The translations under genes were made by a program, and so were the position numbers. 64,000 nt of DNA from Roseivirga sp. BDSF3-8 (lineage in GTDB: Bacteria > Bacteroidota > Bacteroidia > Cytophagales > Cyclobacteriaceae). The stretch covers positions 3,985,001 to 4,049,000 of the forward strand of contig NZ_JBGNFV010000001.1 of the NCBI RefSeq assembly GCF_041449215.1, read 5' to 3'. Under the pieces are notes generated by a model that had not been told where the DNA came from, ran no database searches, and saw only the letters and a list, made by a program, of their open reading frames with translations. How positions within the stretch are numbered: the first letter of the stretch is position 1; the number at the start of each line of letters is the position of its first letter. Shown here piece after piece: positions 1 through 10,043 of the stretch.

Positions 1-1866
1 GCGCGTCATCCCATCAATAGAGCAAATCCACAGAAACCCCTCATCATCCAGCACCATGTCCAGCACCAGGTTGATGTCCACATTACGCAGATTGTTATAG
101 CTGGTGACCTTGTTATTTTTTGTGTCAAACCTGACCACCCCCTCACCATAGGCACCTACCCAGAGTATACCTGCCTCCCCCTCTATAATACACCCCGCGT
201 TCAGCGCTGCCATATGTTTCACTGCACCCGTCTCAGGGTCCAGCTTATCCAGACCGTTTTCTGTGCCGCACCATATATTGCCATTCCCGTCTTCGTAGAT
301 ATCCCAAATGCGGTTGGATGATAGCGTATTGCTATCTCCGGGTATAGCTGTATAATGTCTGAATTCGGCCTCAGCGGGATCCTCCTTCATGTATTCGCTT
401 CTGGCCAGCCGGTTCAGACCAGTGTCCCAGGTGCCCGCCCATATGCTGCCTTCACTGTCCTGCATAATAGCATATACCCCATTTTTACCCAGGCTCTGTG
501 GGTTGTTTGGGTCGTGGTAATACCGTTTTAGCCTGTCGCTTTTTATGGTATAAAAGTACAGGCCCAGGTCCGTACCAATCCAGAGGCGACCCTCACTATC
601 CTCAAAAATACTCCGGATGGTAGCACTGGAAAGTTGAGCGTCTTTCTCAAACCGGGTGACCCGCTTACGGTCTGCAGACAATATGTCTATACCGCCGTCT
701 ATCGTGCCGATCCATACAGTGCCGTCCCTGGTTTCGCACAGTGCATTTACCTGCGTGCCGGATAAGTCCCGCCGGCCTTCGCCTGCCCCATAGTGGGCAA
801 AGCTTTCATTCATCGGATCCAGTATATCCAGCCCGCTTCCATACGTGCCTATCCAGATCAGGCCGTCCCTGTCTTCGTATATCTCCCAGAGAAGATTGGT
901 AGCAAGGCTGGAAGCGTTGTTCTTTTCAGGTTGAAAGTTCGTAAAGGTATCCGCCTCCCGGTTGTAGAGACTCAGCCCTCCGCCGAAGGTAGCCATCCAT
1001 AGCCTGCCGCGTGTGTCCTCCAGCAGTGATCGCACCACATCATTCTGCAAATGGTCCGAAGCCCCAGGCTGCGCTTCATAACAGGTAAATGCCTCCGATT
1101 CCAGATCAAAGCGACAAGCCCCGCCCCCCCATGTACCTACCCATAGCTTACCGTACTTATCTTCTATGATCTTATTGATCACATTATTCGACAGGCTGTT
1201 AGGGTCATTCGGATCGTGAAGATAGTAAGTGAATGTTTCCTGCTCCCGGTTAAAAAGCACCAGGCCATTGTCTTCAGTGCCTATCCAGTACCGCCCGTTT
1301 TTATCTACATAAAAGTCATTGAGAAAGGGCCCCGGCAGCGGGGTCGAATCATTTTTATAATGATAAAATGTCTCCGTAGCAGGGTTAAACCGGTTAAGCC
1401 CCCCCCCATATGTAGCCAGCCATAGCATGCCTTCAGCATCTTCATATATGTGTCGGATATTATCATGGCTCGGGCCGGCAGCAGGGTTTTCCTTATCCGG
1501 ATAGTAATTCGTAAACTGATCCTTTACGGGGTCATACCTGCTCAGGCCTCGGTCCGTACCTATCCAGAAGATGTGGTTTTGGTCTTCCATGATCGCATAC
1601 ACCGTGTTATCCGCGATCATGTTCAGGGTATGATAAGGAGGGGCACTGCGGTTAAAGATATGAAAGGAGTATCCGTCAAACCGGTGTAGTCCGGCAAAGG
1701 TACCTACCCAGATAAATCCTTTACTGTCCTGGTAGATAGTAAGCACGTGATCCCCCACCAGGCCTTCTTTAATAGAAATATTACTGAAGCTGGCTGAAAT
1801 GGACTGCGAATAAGCATTTGGAACCAATAGGATCAAAATGAGGCTAATCCATAGATGCACTTTCAT
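1..1866 (-). CDS. Propeller-type two-component sensor, N-terminal part (runs off the left edge)
   Basis: An uninterrupted minus-strand frame of 622 codons runs from ATG at 1866 to the window edge. It starts with a signal peptide (MKVHLWISLILILLVPNAYS) and then shows many repeats of the two-component regulator propeller type: blocks such as DSKGFIWVGTFAGLHRFD, DAEGMLWLATYGGGLNRF and DRDGLIWIGTYGSGLDIL recur about every 45-55 residues. This is the periplasmic sensor half of a hybrid two-component system, a family usually 1300-1400 aa long whose missing C-terminal part carries a Y_Y_Y domain, a transmembrane segment, histidine kinase and often receiver and AraC-type output. Such regulators commonly sense oligosaccharides, so it may control the beta-glucan genes 3.6 kb away, although other genes lie between; that link is inference. 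The kinase half cannot be seen here. Confidence 0.88.
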   Translation of the reverse strand, partial: MKVHLWISLILILLVPNAYSQSISASFSNISIKEGLVGDHVLTIYQDSKGFIWVGTFAGLHRFDGYSFHIFNRSAPPYHTLNMIADNTVYAIMEDQNHIFWIGTDRGLSRYDPVKDQFTNYYPDKENPAAGPSHDNIRHIYEDAEGMLWLATYGGGLNRFNPATETFYHYKNDSTPLPGPFLNDFYVDKNGRYWIGTEDNGLVLFNREQETFTYYLHDPNDPNSLSNNVINKIIEDKYGKLWVGTWGGGACRFDLESEAFTCYEAQPGASDHLQNDVVRSLLEDTRGRLWMATFGGGLSLYNREADTFTNFQPEKNNASSLATNLLWEIYEDRDGLIWIGTYGSGLDILDPMNESFAHYGAGEGRRDLSGTQVNALCETRDGTVWIGTIDGGIDILSADRKRVTRFEKDAQLSSATIRSIFEDSEGRLWIGTDLGLYFYTIKSDRLKRYYHDPNNPQSLGKNGVYAIMQDSEGSIWAGTWDTGLNRLARSEYMKEDPAEAEFRHYTAIPGDSNTLSSNRIWDIYEDGNGNIWCGTENGLDKLDPETGAVKHMAALNAGCIIEGEAGILWVGAYGEGVVRFDTKNNKVTSYNNLRNVDINLVLDMVLDDEGFLWICSIDGMTR

Positions 1867-2182
1867 ATCCTTACTGAATAGACTTTAATCCGAATATTTC
1901 ATGGTACTAACAATAAATGGACAAACATTTTACTAAAAAAATAGCAGAATGGGCGCAGCTTGCAGGTTTTTTCGAGAAAAAGCCTCAAGAAACGCTGCCG
2001 GGGCATACTGTCGCAGCTGGCAGCCAGTTCATACTTCGTGCCTTGAGACCTCTAGAGTTGGGCTTACGGTCAATAAAGGTTATAAACAGGTAAGGGTATA
2101 ATCTGGCAGGCATATAGATAGCCACATTTATTTCTGCCGCTAAGTCAGGGTAATGTCAAGACTATTTTGGCCCTGCTGTAGG
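1867..2182. other. Intergenic region upstream of the sensor gene
   Basis: About 316 bases without a supportable gene. It must hold the promoter of the leftward sensor gene and the end of the map transcript. No clear -33/-7 pair, terminator hairpin or repeat was recognised. Confidence 0.4.
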
Positions 2183-2947
2183 TCAGTTCCAAATACCATT
2201 TGCGCCCGTAAGTATGAGCGGGCGATCATCCGTTATAAGAATGGTGTGTTCATGCTGGGTTACATATCCACCCTTATTACCTACCAGTGTCCAGCCATCA
2301 TTCAGCTCCACAGCCATGGTGGAGGTGGTAGAAATAAAGGTTTCTATAGCCACCGTAGTGTTCTTTCTGAATCTTTCCAGGTTAGTCTTGTCCCTGCAGT
2401 TCAGTATATTTTCCGGCTTTTCGTGCAGGCTCCTGCCTACCCCGTGGCCGGACAGGTTTCTGATGACCTTGTAGCCCGCTTTTTTAGCCTCTGTTTCTAT
2501 CAGGTAGCCAATGTCGGATATTTTGACACCCCCTTTTATGTTTTCTATAGCCTTGCGCAGGATGTGTTTGGAGGCATCTACCAGTGGCTGATGGTTATGG
2601 ATGTCTCTGCCCAGCACAAAGGACCCACCATTATCCGCCCAGAAACCATTGAGTTCCGCCGATACGTCTATGTTTATCAGGTCTCCCTCTTTCAGCTTCC
2701 TGCCAGCCGAAGGTACGCCGTGTGCAGCCTCTTTATTAACGCTTATGCAGGTATAGCCGGGAAATCCGTACGTTTCATAAGGAGCAGACCGGGCACCGTA
2801 GCTCTTCAGGATTTCCCCTCCGTATTCGTCCAGCTCTTTAGTCGTCATGCCCACCTGCACATACTCCCTCATACGTCTGAGGGTAGTGCCTACCACCTCA
2901 CTTATCTCTTTCATTCCCGTGAGCTCAGATTCCTTATTGATCGACAT
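2183..2947 (-). CDS. map: Type I methionine aminopeptidase (M24A)
   Basis: The 254-aa product is a cytoplasmic metalloprotease that removes the initiator methionine from nascent proteins. The pita-bread fold is covered in full and all five metal ligands expected of the family can be assigned: Asp94 (in NIDVS), Asp105 (WADNGG), His168 (SGHGVGR), Glu202 (AIETF) and Glu233 (QHEHT). His76 in AAHGVPS matches the conserved substrate-site histidine. Length is normal for a type I enzyme without N-terminal zinc fingers. It does not sit in the ribosomal-protein operon where bacterial map often lies, so it may be a second copy; the genome outside this window would settle that. Confidence 0.96.
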   Translation of the reverse strand: MSINKESELTGMKEISEVVGTTLRRMREYVQVGMTTKELDEYGGEILKSYGARSAPYETYGFPGYTCISVNKEAAHGVPSAGRKLKEGDLINIDVSAELNGFWADNGGSFVLGRDIHNHQPLVDASKHILRKAIENIKGGVKISDIGYLIETEAKKAGYKVIRNLSGHGVGRSLHEKPENILNCRDKTNLERFRKNTTVAIETFISTTSTMAVELNDGWTLVGNKGGYVTQHEHTILITDDRPLILTGANGIWN

Positions 2948-3065
2948 GTTTATTCTGTTTTATTCGCTATAAATTTTCACGCTTGTATGTAACTGTCTGC
3001 CGGCACTATTGATTTATGCCCTTGCAAAATAGCTTATCCGGGTAAGGAATAGCCTTACAATCTGG

Positions 3066-3095
3066 TTTTTATCAACTGAGGCCTCACTACCTTTG
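3066..3095 (+). promoter_or_regulatory. Candidate Bacteroidota-type promoter
   Basis: TACCTTTG at 3088-3095 matches the Bacteroidota -7 consensus TAnnTTTG exactly, and a T-rich element (3066-3070) lies about 18 bases upstream, close to the usual -33 spacing. Predicted transcription start is near 3102. That leaves almost no leader for the GTG at 3109 and favours translation from ATG 3124. Confidence 0.45.
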
Positions 3096-3123
3096 TATTA
3101 CAGGTTATGTGCCAGGCGATAAT

Positions 3124-3726
3124 ATGATTTCGAAAGATTCCCGTTCGAAGCGAGCGTATATCCGGAAGGAGCAGAAAAAGGAGAAGCTACATTACCGTAT
3201 CATCATCGGGCTGATGATCATCTCGGTGATCTATCATTACTTTATTTCCCCCGATACCATTGGGTCAGACCCACGCTATACTACCTATATTTTTATACTA
3301 CACACTGTAGCAGGAGCTATAGGCCTGGGTGTCTACCGTGGGCAGTTCCTACTATACCGTTTCGTGACGAATAAAGGCATAGGCATCCGCGCTTTCATCC
3401 TGGTATTTTATACTATACAGGGCTTGCTCTTTTCTTTTTTTAGCATCGGTACCTTTGCCCGGGCAGGGTGGGAATACGCCAACTATCAGCAGGCTATTCA
3501 TAGCTCTGCAGAAGAGCATGTTTATGAGATTGATCGCTTCTGGACTAAAGATGATCCTTCTATCGACTTCTATATGGATGGGCACTTTGAGAAGATAGAA
3601 GTAAGCTACAAAGACATAAAAGCCTATAAGGATGAGAACCCCGAAGACTTCGAGCTACATCTGCGCACCCGAAAAGGGATCTGGAATTACTACCTGTTGG
3701 AAAGCTGGTCGATAAGCCGGAAGTAG
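3124..3726 (+). CDS. Small membrane protein of unknown function
   Basis: I do not recognise this protein. From ATG 3124 it has 200 residues; an in-frame GTG at 3109 would add five, but the candidate promoter at 3088-3095 makes the ATG more likely. It begins with a strongly basic segment (SRSKRAYIRKEQKKEK), then has three hydrophobic segments at about residues 25-42, 55-72 and 88-112, and ends with a soluble acidic region of about 85 residues. The positive N-terminus suggests that end is cytoplasmic. It is a single-gene unit between map and an atypical AT-rich region, and nothing nearby indicates a role. Confidence 0.6.
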   Translation: MISKDSRSKRAYIRKEQKKEKLHYRIIIGLMIISVIYHYFISPDTIGSDPRYTTYIFILHTVAGAIGLGVYRGQFLLYRFVTNKGIGIRAFILVFYTIQGLLFSFFSIGTFARAGWEYANYQQAIHSSAEEHVYEIDRFWTKDDPSIDFYMDGHFEKIEVSYKDIKAYKDENPEDFELHLRTRKGIWNYYLLESWSISRK

Positions 3727-4252
3727 ATATAGGTGTCGCTATTTCAAATCTTATATGCTGTGCTTTACTTCCCAAACTATCGCTAGTTTAGCCATAGGCG
3801 TAACTTGTGATGGATCAATTTGGCCAGTTTGTCTCATGGGAGCCCTTTGGACCAACTGGCCCTACTTAGTTTAAGGGCGCCATGCAATAGATCGTGCTCG
3901 TACGGACTGGATTGGACTAAAATTGCAGGCTTGTGGTATTTACTTCTATTTGTGGAGGTATATATCACGTTCCGCGAGATTACATTTCAGGGATTTCATT
4001 GTATGCGGCGTGCAACGTGACGCGCCAGGTACAAGCGCGATGCTCATATCTTTACCCCACCACTTTAAAGTACAATTTAGTAAGTTAGGGTAAACAGCAT
4101 GCAATAGGGTAAAGAACGGCGATCGGCGCTTGAACTAAGTGCTATTTTTTTTTTGTACCAAAGGGATATAAGGAGTGCAGTACAAACTTATACTTATGCT
4201 ATGGTAAGACTTTCCTCATTTTATATAAAGGATTATCTTTTGCCATTATACA
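3727..4252. repeat. Degenerate repeat, left copy (core 3863-4053)
   Basis: No credible gene. The segment 3863-4053 resembles 5251-5384 on the other side of the next gene: both contain ACTTAGTTYAAGG, a run like GTGGTRT flanked by T/A-rich arms, GGCGTGC, and GATGCTCATATCTTT in the same order and orientation. The copies have diverged and differ in length. They bracket an AT-rich gene, as expected for ends of a mobile cassette, but I cannot name the element. Confidence 0.5.
4211..4241 (+). promoter_or_regulatory. Possible Bacteroidota-type promoter for the AT-rich gene
   Basis: TTTC at 4211-4214, exactly 19 bases, then TATCTTTT at 4234-4241. This is an imperfect match to TTTG-N19-TAnnTTTG with the right spacing, 12 bases before the predicted start. 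Confidence 0.3.
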
Positions 4253-5074
4253 TTGAAAATGGGATTCGAAAGCATAATATCTGGCCACATTGCTGTAAAT
4301 TCATCACCAAAACTAGATGAGCAGCTTGAATTATTAAGGCAGGAGATAAATAATCTGCCTAGCTTGAATGAAGATGTATACCCTTTCCTTCCAAAGGATA
4401 TATTTCATATCTCTATACCAAATTCCGTAGATGCTAATCCTATTCAAATCTCTTACAGATCAATAATGATCACTTTTGCTATGAGCGTGAAACAATTGGA
4501 GGATGATTTGGGTGAGTGGATTAACAAATTTGAAACCTTTTTAAAGAAATTACCCAATGCGTATGAATCAAAAATAATTGTAAAGCTCGATCCCTACACT
4601 ACAGGAGGCTTTAATGATGGGTATTTAAATTACTTCTGGGAGAAGAATACTGATATGAAAGGAAATAGTAAATGGAGATTTGATGGTGACCCGATAGAAC
4701 TACAAGAATATTGCAAGATCCGTAATAAGGAAGTTGCACAAATGTCTCCCGAGCTTAAATCAAAAATAGTTAGTAATTTTGAATGGCTAGGCAATCAGGT
4801 AGGTAAAAACATAAGACTTGATGATTATATCACTACCAACAAAGGAAATTACGATAGACATTTCACACAACATAGTTCTTTAGGGTTTAATTTAGATTCA
4901 TTTGGGGTTAGAACTAGCGGAGCAGTAGCATCATTAAAAGGTGATCAGCAGTTTTTTGAATTCAAAGTAGATAATATAGTTGGAATTGATAGATCAATGT
5001 CCACTCTTGAAATTGACTCTGATATGGGTAATAAATGCAGTAGAAGAATTGTTATCACCATCGAGAATAGCTAA
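4253..5074 (+). CDS. Hypothetical protein in an AT-rich islet
   Basis: The product is about 273 aa; start is TTG 4253 or, more likely, ATG 4259. No signal peptide, membrane segment or known motif is visible. It is rich in Asn, Lys and Ile and the DNA is clearly more AT-rich than the neighbouring genes, suggesting transfer. The sequence looks like a soluble mixed alpha/beta protein with a helical middle (EDDLGEWINKFETFLKKL). Related degenerate repeats flank it at 3863-4053 and 5251-5384, so it may be cargo of a mobile cassette. Such single genes are often defence, toxin or immunity proteins, but nothing here shows that. Confidence 0.6.
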   Translation: MKMGFESIISGHIAVNSSPKLDEQLELLRQEINNLPSLNEDVYPFLPKDIFHISIPNSVDANPIQISYRSIMITFAMSVKQLEDDLGEWINKFETFLKKLPNAYESKIIVKLDPYTTGGFNDGYLNYFWEKNTDMKGNSKWRFDGDPIELQEYCKIRNKEVAQMSPELKSKIVSNFEWLGNQVGKNIRLDDYITTNKGNYDRHFTQHSSLGFNLDSFGVRTSGAVASLKGDQQFFEFKVDNIVGIDRSMSTLEIDSDMGNKCSRRIVITIENS

Positions 5075-5435
5075 TTAATTTAGCCTTCATACACACGTAT
5101 CGCACTTCTAATGAATGTCGATTTTCTAATTAGGATCGGCTTTTTTATTGCACCATTCACGGGCTTGATCAAGGGATCTTGCGCTCAGGGGAGCGCGGTA
5201 CAAGCGAAATGCTTGCACTAAAGGGTGTGGGGTTGGATAGCATAGCCCCCACTTAGTTCAAGGGTCTCCTTTGGACTAAACTAGCAGAGAAGTTTACTGC
5301 TACTACTAACAGTAGTGGTGTACGCTACGGTCTGCCAGATTGCACAATAAGGCGTGCGTGCACAGGCGGATGCTCATATCTTTTGTGCCAACGATTGTTG
5401 GGTCAGGCTGATTTATATTTTAATCAACGGCAGTA
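5075..5435. repeat. Degenerate repeat, right copy (core 5251-5384)
   Basis: Non-coding. It repeats the ordered words of 3863-4053. The best-preserved feature is a hairpin with ACTACT, AAC, AGTAGT at its tip (about 5300-5322), followed by GGCGTGC and GATGCTCATATCTTTT at 5369-5384. A GC-rich stretch with GCGCTCAGGGGAGCGC precedes it near 5180. Confidence 0.5.
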
Positions 5436-5482
5436 CAAAAAAGAAACCCCCGCACCATTTAGTATAATGGAGCCGGGGGTTT
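5436..5482 (-). terminator. Rho-independent terminator of the GH3 gene
   Basis: Read on the minus strand, AAACCCCCG pairs with CGGGGGTTT with an additional inner CCAT/ATGG pairing, followed by CTTTTTT. It begins 20 bases after the stop codon of the GH3 gene. Confidence 0.8.
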
Positions 5483-5501
5483 ACTAAACAGACGGGTAAG
5501 T

Positions 5502-8500
5502 CTATTCTTTTATAAATAATTTGGTGACGGGCCTTTTACCGGCCACCTCCATTTGCAGGATATACACACCGCCCCGCAGCCCTTGGGTATCCAGTGTAAA
5601 GGTGGCAAAGCGGCTCTCACCAGCCCGCACCACTCTGCCGGAGGGGCTTACTACCCGGTAGGCAACCGGGCCTTCGGTTTCTGTTACCACATTCAGCCGG
5701 TTCGTCACCGGGTTAGGGAACATCTTCACCTTATCCACATTAGTTTCCAGGTCGGCAATCCCCGGATTATCCGTTGCCGCCCGGGCCGGGGCACCGCCGT
5801 ACGTAAGGCCGAAGCCATACTGGAAGAGCGGATCACCATAAATAGGCTCCAGTAGTTCACCCGCGGCTATCTTGGCCCGGATCTCCTGCCGCTCCGCAGA
5901 GGTAGCACCCAGGTCGAAGGGTATGTCCCAGCGCTCATTGGTCGTGCTGAGCTGGTCTCCGCCTATCTGGTCCATAGAGCGCGGTAGCTGCCAGGGCAGT
6001 TTACCCTTAGGCGCGTAATCTCCGAAGAGCACATCAGCCACTGCAGGCCCGCCACCGTCTCCGGGGCGGTAGGCCAGGAATACCGCATTGGCGTCACTGA
6101 CCAACTGAGTAAGTACATAAGGACGGGGGGAGATCACCACCACAATGTAGGGGATACCCATAGCCCGCACCTCATTCAGTCGCGTGCTGTCAGCTTCCAC
6201 TTCATTTCTGAAGTAAGTGTCATGCACATACGGTTTGGTCTTTTCCCAGGCCGTGGCGTGAGTGTAAGAACCTTCACCTACCACCACTACAGCCGCAGTA
6301 GGGTTCGGTGCATTGTCCTGGTATACATTAATACCCCGGCTGGCACCTTTTTCCTGTATAGCCTCCAGGATGTTCTTTGCTCCATATTCCCAGTGAAAGG
6401 CAGTCGTCCAAACCGTATGGCTTTCCCCGTCATCCGCGCGTGACCCTGTTACCAGCAGATTGGCACCCGAGGGCAGGTTCAGCGGAGCCGTACCATCATT
6501 TTTGATCATCGTGATTGATTCCCTCGCAGCTTGCGTCACTATATCAAGGCTCTGCTGGGTGTGGAATGCATTCGGTCCGTTCACCGGGTCCCCATAAGGG
6601 TCTTCGAATATACCCAGGCGGAATTTTACATCAAGCACCTTGCGCACCGCATCATCAATCCGGGTCATGCCCACCTCACTGATGAAGCCACTCATGGTAA
6701 AGCCCACCGCTCCGGGGTCGGCACCACCCATCACATCCGAACCCGCAAGCGCCGCTGCCGCCCAGTTTCCTGAAGGTAGCCAGTCCGTACAGATGATCCC
6801 CTGAAAGTTAACCGTATCGCGCAGGTAGTCCAGTATAGGCTTAGAGTCACCCGCACCCGGTCCGCCCGGATCCAGGAAGCTGCTGCCTGCATAACCCGGC
6901 ATAATGCTGCCGGCGCCGGCATCCATATTGGCAAACCACGGTTTCATGTGGTATTTGATACTGATACCGTCAAATACAATACCGGCCTCACCCCCGGCGC
7001 CCTCTCCCGGCCAGTGCTTGGTAGTGACCAGTACCGAGTTCGGGTTCAGCTCCGGGCCGGCCTGCAATCCTGCCACCAGGGCACGGGTCTGTGCCGCTGC
7101 AAATTCAGCATCCTCCCCACCGCCTTCCTGTATCCGCGGATACAGCGCCTTGGTACCTACCTCCGCCAGGGGAGCCAGCGTACCCCGAAAGCCTACTGCC
7201 GTCTGCTCCATCTGCTGCACCTTACCACATTGGTAGGTCAGATCCAGGTTACGCGAAGCCGCCATACCGATCTGAGTAGGGTAAGAGGTTTTATACCCAT
7301 GAATACAATCACCTAGTGACACAAAGGGAATGCCCAGCCTTGTCTGTGCCGTTGTCACCTGGTAGTTATACAGGTCCGAAGGCATGGCCGGGCCAAAGTG
7401 CCAGCCCGATATGGGAAACAACTGAGCATTGTAGAACATCTGGTAAGCCTTTTCCTCATCCGTCATACGAGACATCAGGTCATTTACCCGAACCGCTATC
7501 GGCTGGCGCCAGTCCTCATAAGGTTCTATGCTGCCATTTTTATTCAAATCACGGCATCCGTTTATGATCCCCACGCCATCATCCATCGTTTCCACCTCCG
7601 GCAGGTATACGCTGAACCGACCCACATCCGAGTAGGCAGGCCCGCTGCCTGTTTGCGCTACGATGTACCACTTGTACGTCCACCGGTCACTCAGGGGTGT
7701 TTGCAGTGTAAAACTGGTGCCGCTTGTTTCGCCTACTTTCGTAAAGCGATCCAGCAGGCTGCCCCACTGGCTCCAGTCGTAGTCCTCACGCGTAATATTC
7801 ACCCACACCTCATAAGTAGTGGCTCCCCCTGCTGCATTCCAGTTCAGCGTTGGAAAACGGGTAGTGGTTACCATCGCCCCGCTGGCCGGTGATATCACAT
7901 TAAAAGTAGAGGGACCCGGAGGTACCGGATCAGGGTTAGGGTTCGGGTTTACCGCAGGCAGGTCGCCTGGGCCACTGCCCGGTGAGTACACTTCAAACTC
8001 AAACAGCGAGTAGCTCCAGGCCGTGTTGCGCTCCAGGCCATTCATCCGGATATACTGGCCCGTACCGTTAAACAGCAGGTCATCCGTACGCGGCTCCTCC
8101 GGCAGGTTTTCTTCGTTGAATTCATAGACCGTCGTCCAGTTCACCGCGTCATCAGACACCTGTATCTGGTAGTGCTTACCACTGGCCGTCTCCCAGTGCA
8201 GGACCGCCCGGCCCAGTTCATACCTCTGGCCCAGGTCCAGGTAGATCCATTCGTTATCCGTAAACCCACTTTCCCAGCGGGAGGTAATATTACCATCCAC
8301 CGCAAAACCACCTACGTTTACCCCGTCGCCACGGACAGAGGAGGTATAGGCCGTAGTAGATAGGGCAATGTTTCCTACAGCGATGATACCACCGCCTCCG
8401 CCATTACCGGCAGACTGCGTGGTAAAGGTAACGGAGGCACCCGGAGAGCTATTACCGGCAGCATCCACCGCTTTTACAATAAACGTATACTGCGTTTCCG

Positions 8501-9896
8501 GGCTAAGATTACTTACCGTAAGGGCCGTTATGCTGGCATCCACCGTATTTTGCGGGCTACTGCTGCCCGACCGGAATATCTGGTAGCCCGTCACCCCCAC
8601 ATTATCCGTCGCAGCCGACCAGCTTAGATTAGAAGCATACACTGCCGGCTCAGCCACCAGGTTACCCGGATCCGAAGGAGCCTGTGTATCACCGCTGCCA
8701 CTGTTTTCACCGCCGTAAACCCTCATTTCCCATACGGAATAGCCATATGCCGGCAGCGCACGGGTGACCCCTTTCAGGAAAATGTACCGCCCTGCTACCG
8801 AAGAGTTGGTAGTCACCTGGTCGATGCCCCCGTCACTGTCCGTTACCGAGGCAATCACCGTAGCGGCATTAATGTCATTAGTAGTGCCCAGGCGGATCTC
8901 ATACGCCGTCGCATAGGCCGCTTCCCAGCTCAGGTCTACCTGGCAGATAGTCTGGCTGCTGCCAAGGTCGGCCATCAGCCACTCATCAGCATTAAACGCA
9001 CTGGCCCAGCGTGTGCCAGGGTCCCCGTCAAAAGCCGAAGCCGCGATAAACGGCCCTTCTGCAGAGGAAGACTGGGCCGGCTGGTTCAGGGCCAGGTTAG
9101 CAGAGGTATTACAGCCACCACCGGCTGCATTCACCCCTAAGCTCACCGCATCGGCCGCACTGTTAGCCGCCCCGTCATTTACCACTAGGCTGAATGTATA
9201 CGTATTGCCTGCCTGCAAACCTGATACCACTGGGGAGGCCACGTTGGCACTGGAGAGACTGGCAGAAGGTCCTGCCGTCTGCGACCACTGATAGGTGAGG
9301 GCTGAGGGGCCATTATCAGGATCATAACTTCCCGTACCATCCAGCGTGGCCGAAGTCTGCCCGCTCAGGGTCTGATCCGCCCCCGCATTTGCCACGGGCG
9401 CCTGGTTGGAAGCCCCTGCCTGCCCATATACCTCAAATTCCCACAAAGAATAGCCCCAGGGGTGCAGCTTATTATAGCCATACATGGCAATGTAGCGACC
9501 CGAGCCACTCAGCCCCGTCAGGTTATCTACCCGCGCCGCATCAGCCATACCCGTTTGGGTTGAGATAACGGTCCAGTCCGCACTGTTAGGGTCCGGCGTG
9601 CTGTTCACGTCCGATACCATCACATGATAACTTTCAGCGCTGGCCCGTTCCCAGTTCAGCGTTACTGAACTGATAGAGGTAGCTTGTCCCAGGTCAATTT
9701 TGATCCAGGAGGGAGAAAGATAGTCAGAAGCCCAGCGGGTGCCGCCGTCTCCGTCTATTGCATTGGCCGGTACCATACCCGCCTCACTGGTAGAGGCGGT
9801 CACGGCTTTATTCAGTGCCAGGTTCTGGCCCCGGACCTGCCAGGCGCACATGATCCCCAGCAGAGTTAGAAGATATAGAATACGTTTTTTTGTCAT
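5502..9896 (-). CDS. Secreted multimodular glycoside hydrolase family 3 beta-glucosidase/exo-glucanase
   Basis: 1464 aa. Signal peptide at 1-23, then CBM32/F5-8C-like module (25-158), PKD/REJ-like Ig module (165-257), second CBM32 (262-396), fibronectin type III (404-495), third CBM32 (505-640), a Pro/Asn linker, an Ig-like module (665-765), the GH3 barrel (about 785-1110) and GH3 C-terminal domain (1125-1365), and a T9SS type A sorting domain (1390-1464, starting VKMFPNPV). The predicted nucleophile is Asp1038 in GIICTDW; Lys960-His961 is the conserved KH of the family. It would release glucose from oligosaccharide ends. Lying beside GH16 and GH81 enzymes, its likely substrate is beta-1,3-glucan oligosaccharide; that is inference. 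It has its own terminator and about 200 bases upstream, so it may be transcribed alone. Confidence 0.93.
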   Translation of the reverse strand: MTKKRILYLLTLLGIMCAWQVRGQNLALNKAVTASTSEAGMVPANAIDGDGGTRWASDYLSPSWIKIDLGQATSISSVTLNWERASAESYHVMVSDVNSTPDPNSADWTVISTQTGMADAARVDNLTGLSGSGRYIAMYGYNKLHPWGYSLWEFEVYGQAGASNQAPVANAGADQTLSGQTSATLDGTGSYDPDNGPSALTYQWSQTAGPSASLSSANVASPVVSGLQAGNTYTFSLVVNDGAANSAADAVSLGVNAAGGGCNTSANLALNQPAQSSSAEGPFIAASAFDGDPGTRWASAFNADEWLMADLGSSQTICQVDLSWEAAYATAYEIRLGTTNDINAATVIASVTDSDGGIDQVTTNSSVAGRYIFLKGVTRALPAYGYSVWEMRVYGGENSGSGDTQAPSDPGNLVAEPAVYASNLSWSAATDNVGVTGYQIFRSGSSSPQNTVDASITALTVSNLSPETQYTFIVKAVDAAGNSSPGASVTFTTQSAGNGGGGGIIAVGNIALSTTAYTSSVRGDGVNVGGFAVDGNITSRWESGFTDNEWIYLDLGQRYELGRAVLHWETASGKHYQIQVSDDAVNWTTVYEFNEENLPEEPRTDDLLFNGTGQYIRMNGLERNTAWSYSLFEFEVYSPGSGPGDLPAVNPNPNPDPVPPGPSTFNVISPASGAMVTTTRFPTLNWNAAGGATTYEVWVNITREDYDWSQWGSLLDRFTKVGETSGTSFTLQTPLSDRWTYKWYIVAQTGSGPAYSDVGRFSVYLPEVETMDDGVGIINGCRDLNKNGSIEPYEDWRQPIAVRVNDLMSRMTDEEKAYQMFYNAQLFPISGWHFGPAMPSDLYNYQVTTAQTRLGIPFVSLGDCIHGYKTSYPTQIGMAASRNLDLTYQCGKVQQMEQTAVGFRGTLAPLAEVGTKALYPRIQEGGGEDAEFAAAQTRALVAGLQAGPELNPNSVLVTTKHWPGEGAGGEAGIVFDGISIKYHMKPWFANMDAGAGSIMPGYAGSSFLDPGGPGAGDSKPILDYLRDTVNFQGIICTDWLPSGNWAAAALAGSDVMGGADPGAVGFTMSGFISEVGMTRIDDAVRKVLDVKFRLGIFEDPYGDPVNGPNAFHTQQSLDIVTQAARESITMIKNDGTAPLNLPSGANLLVTGSRADDGESHTVWTTAFHWEYGAKNILEAIQEKGASRGINVYQDNAPNPTAAVVVVGEGSYTHATAWEKTKPYVHDTYFRNEVEADSTRLNEVRAMGIPYIVVVISPRPYVLTQLVSDANAVFLAYRPGDGGGPAVADVLFGDYAPKGKLPWQLPRSMDQIGGDQLSTTNERWDIPFDLGATSAERQEIRAKIAAGELLEPIYGDPLFQYGFGLTYGGAPARAATDNPGIADLETNVDKVKMFPNPVTNRLNVVTETEGPVAYRVVSPSGRVVRAGESRFATFTLDTQGLRGGVYILQMEVAGKRPVTKLFIKE

Positions 9897-10043
9897 GGTT
9901 TAGGATGGGTTTGTTTTCTCATAATTGGTTGATAAAAAGATGTTTGTACATGAAATTGGTGTTTTGAAAAGGCAAAGCAGGGGCTGCCTTCCTATGCTCG
10001 GAAAGTATATTTAGTCAGGTGTCTTATTGTATGGGAGAGGGGG

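Noticed and set aside
2153-2992. Plus-strand open frame of 279 codons
   Set aside because: It is the antisense shadow of map, whose five metal ligands are all in the minus-strand frame.
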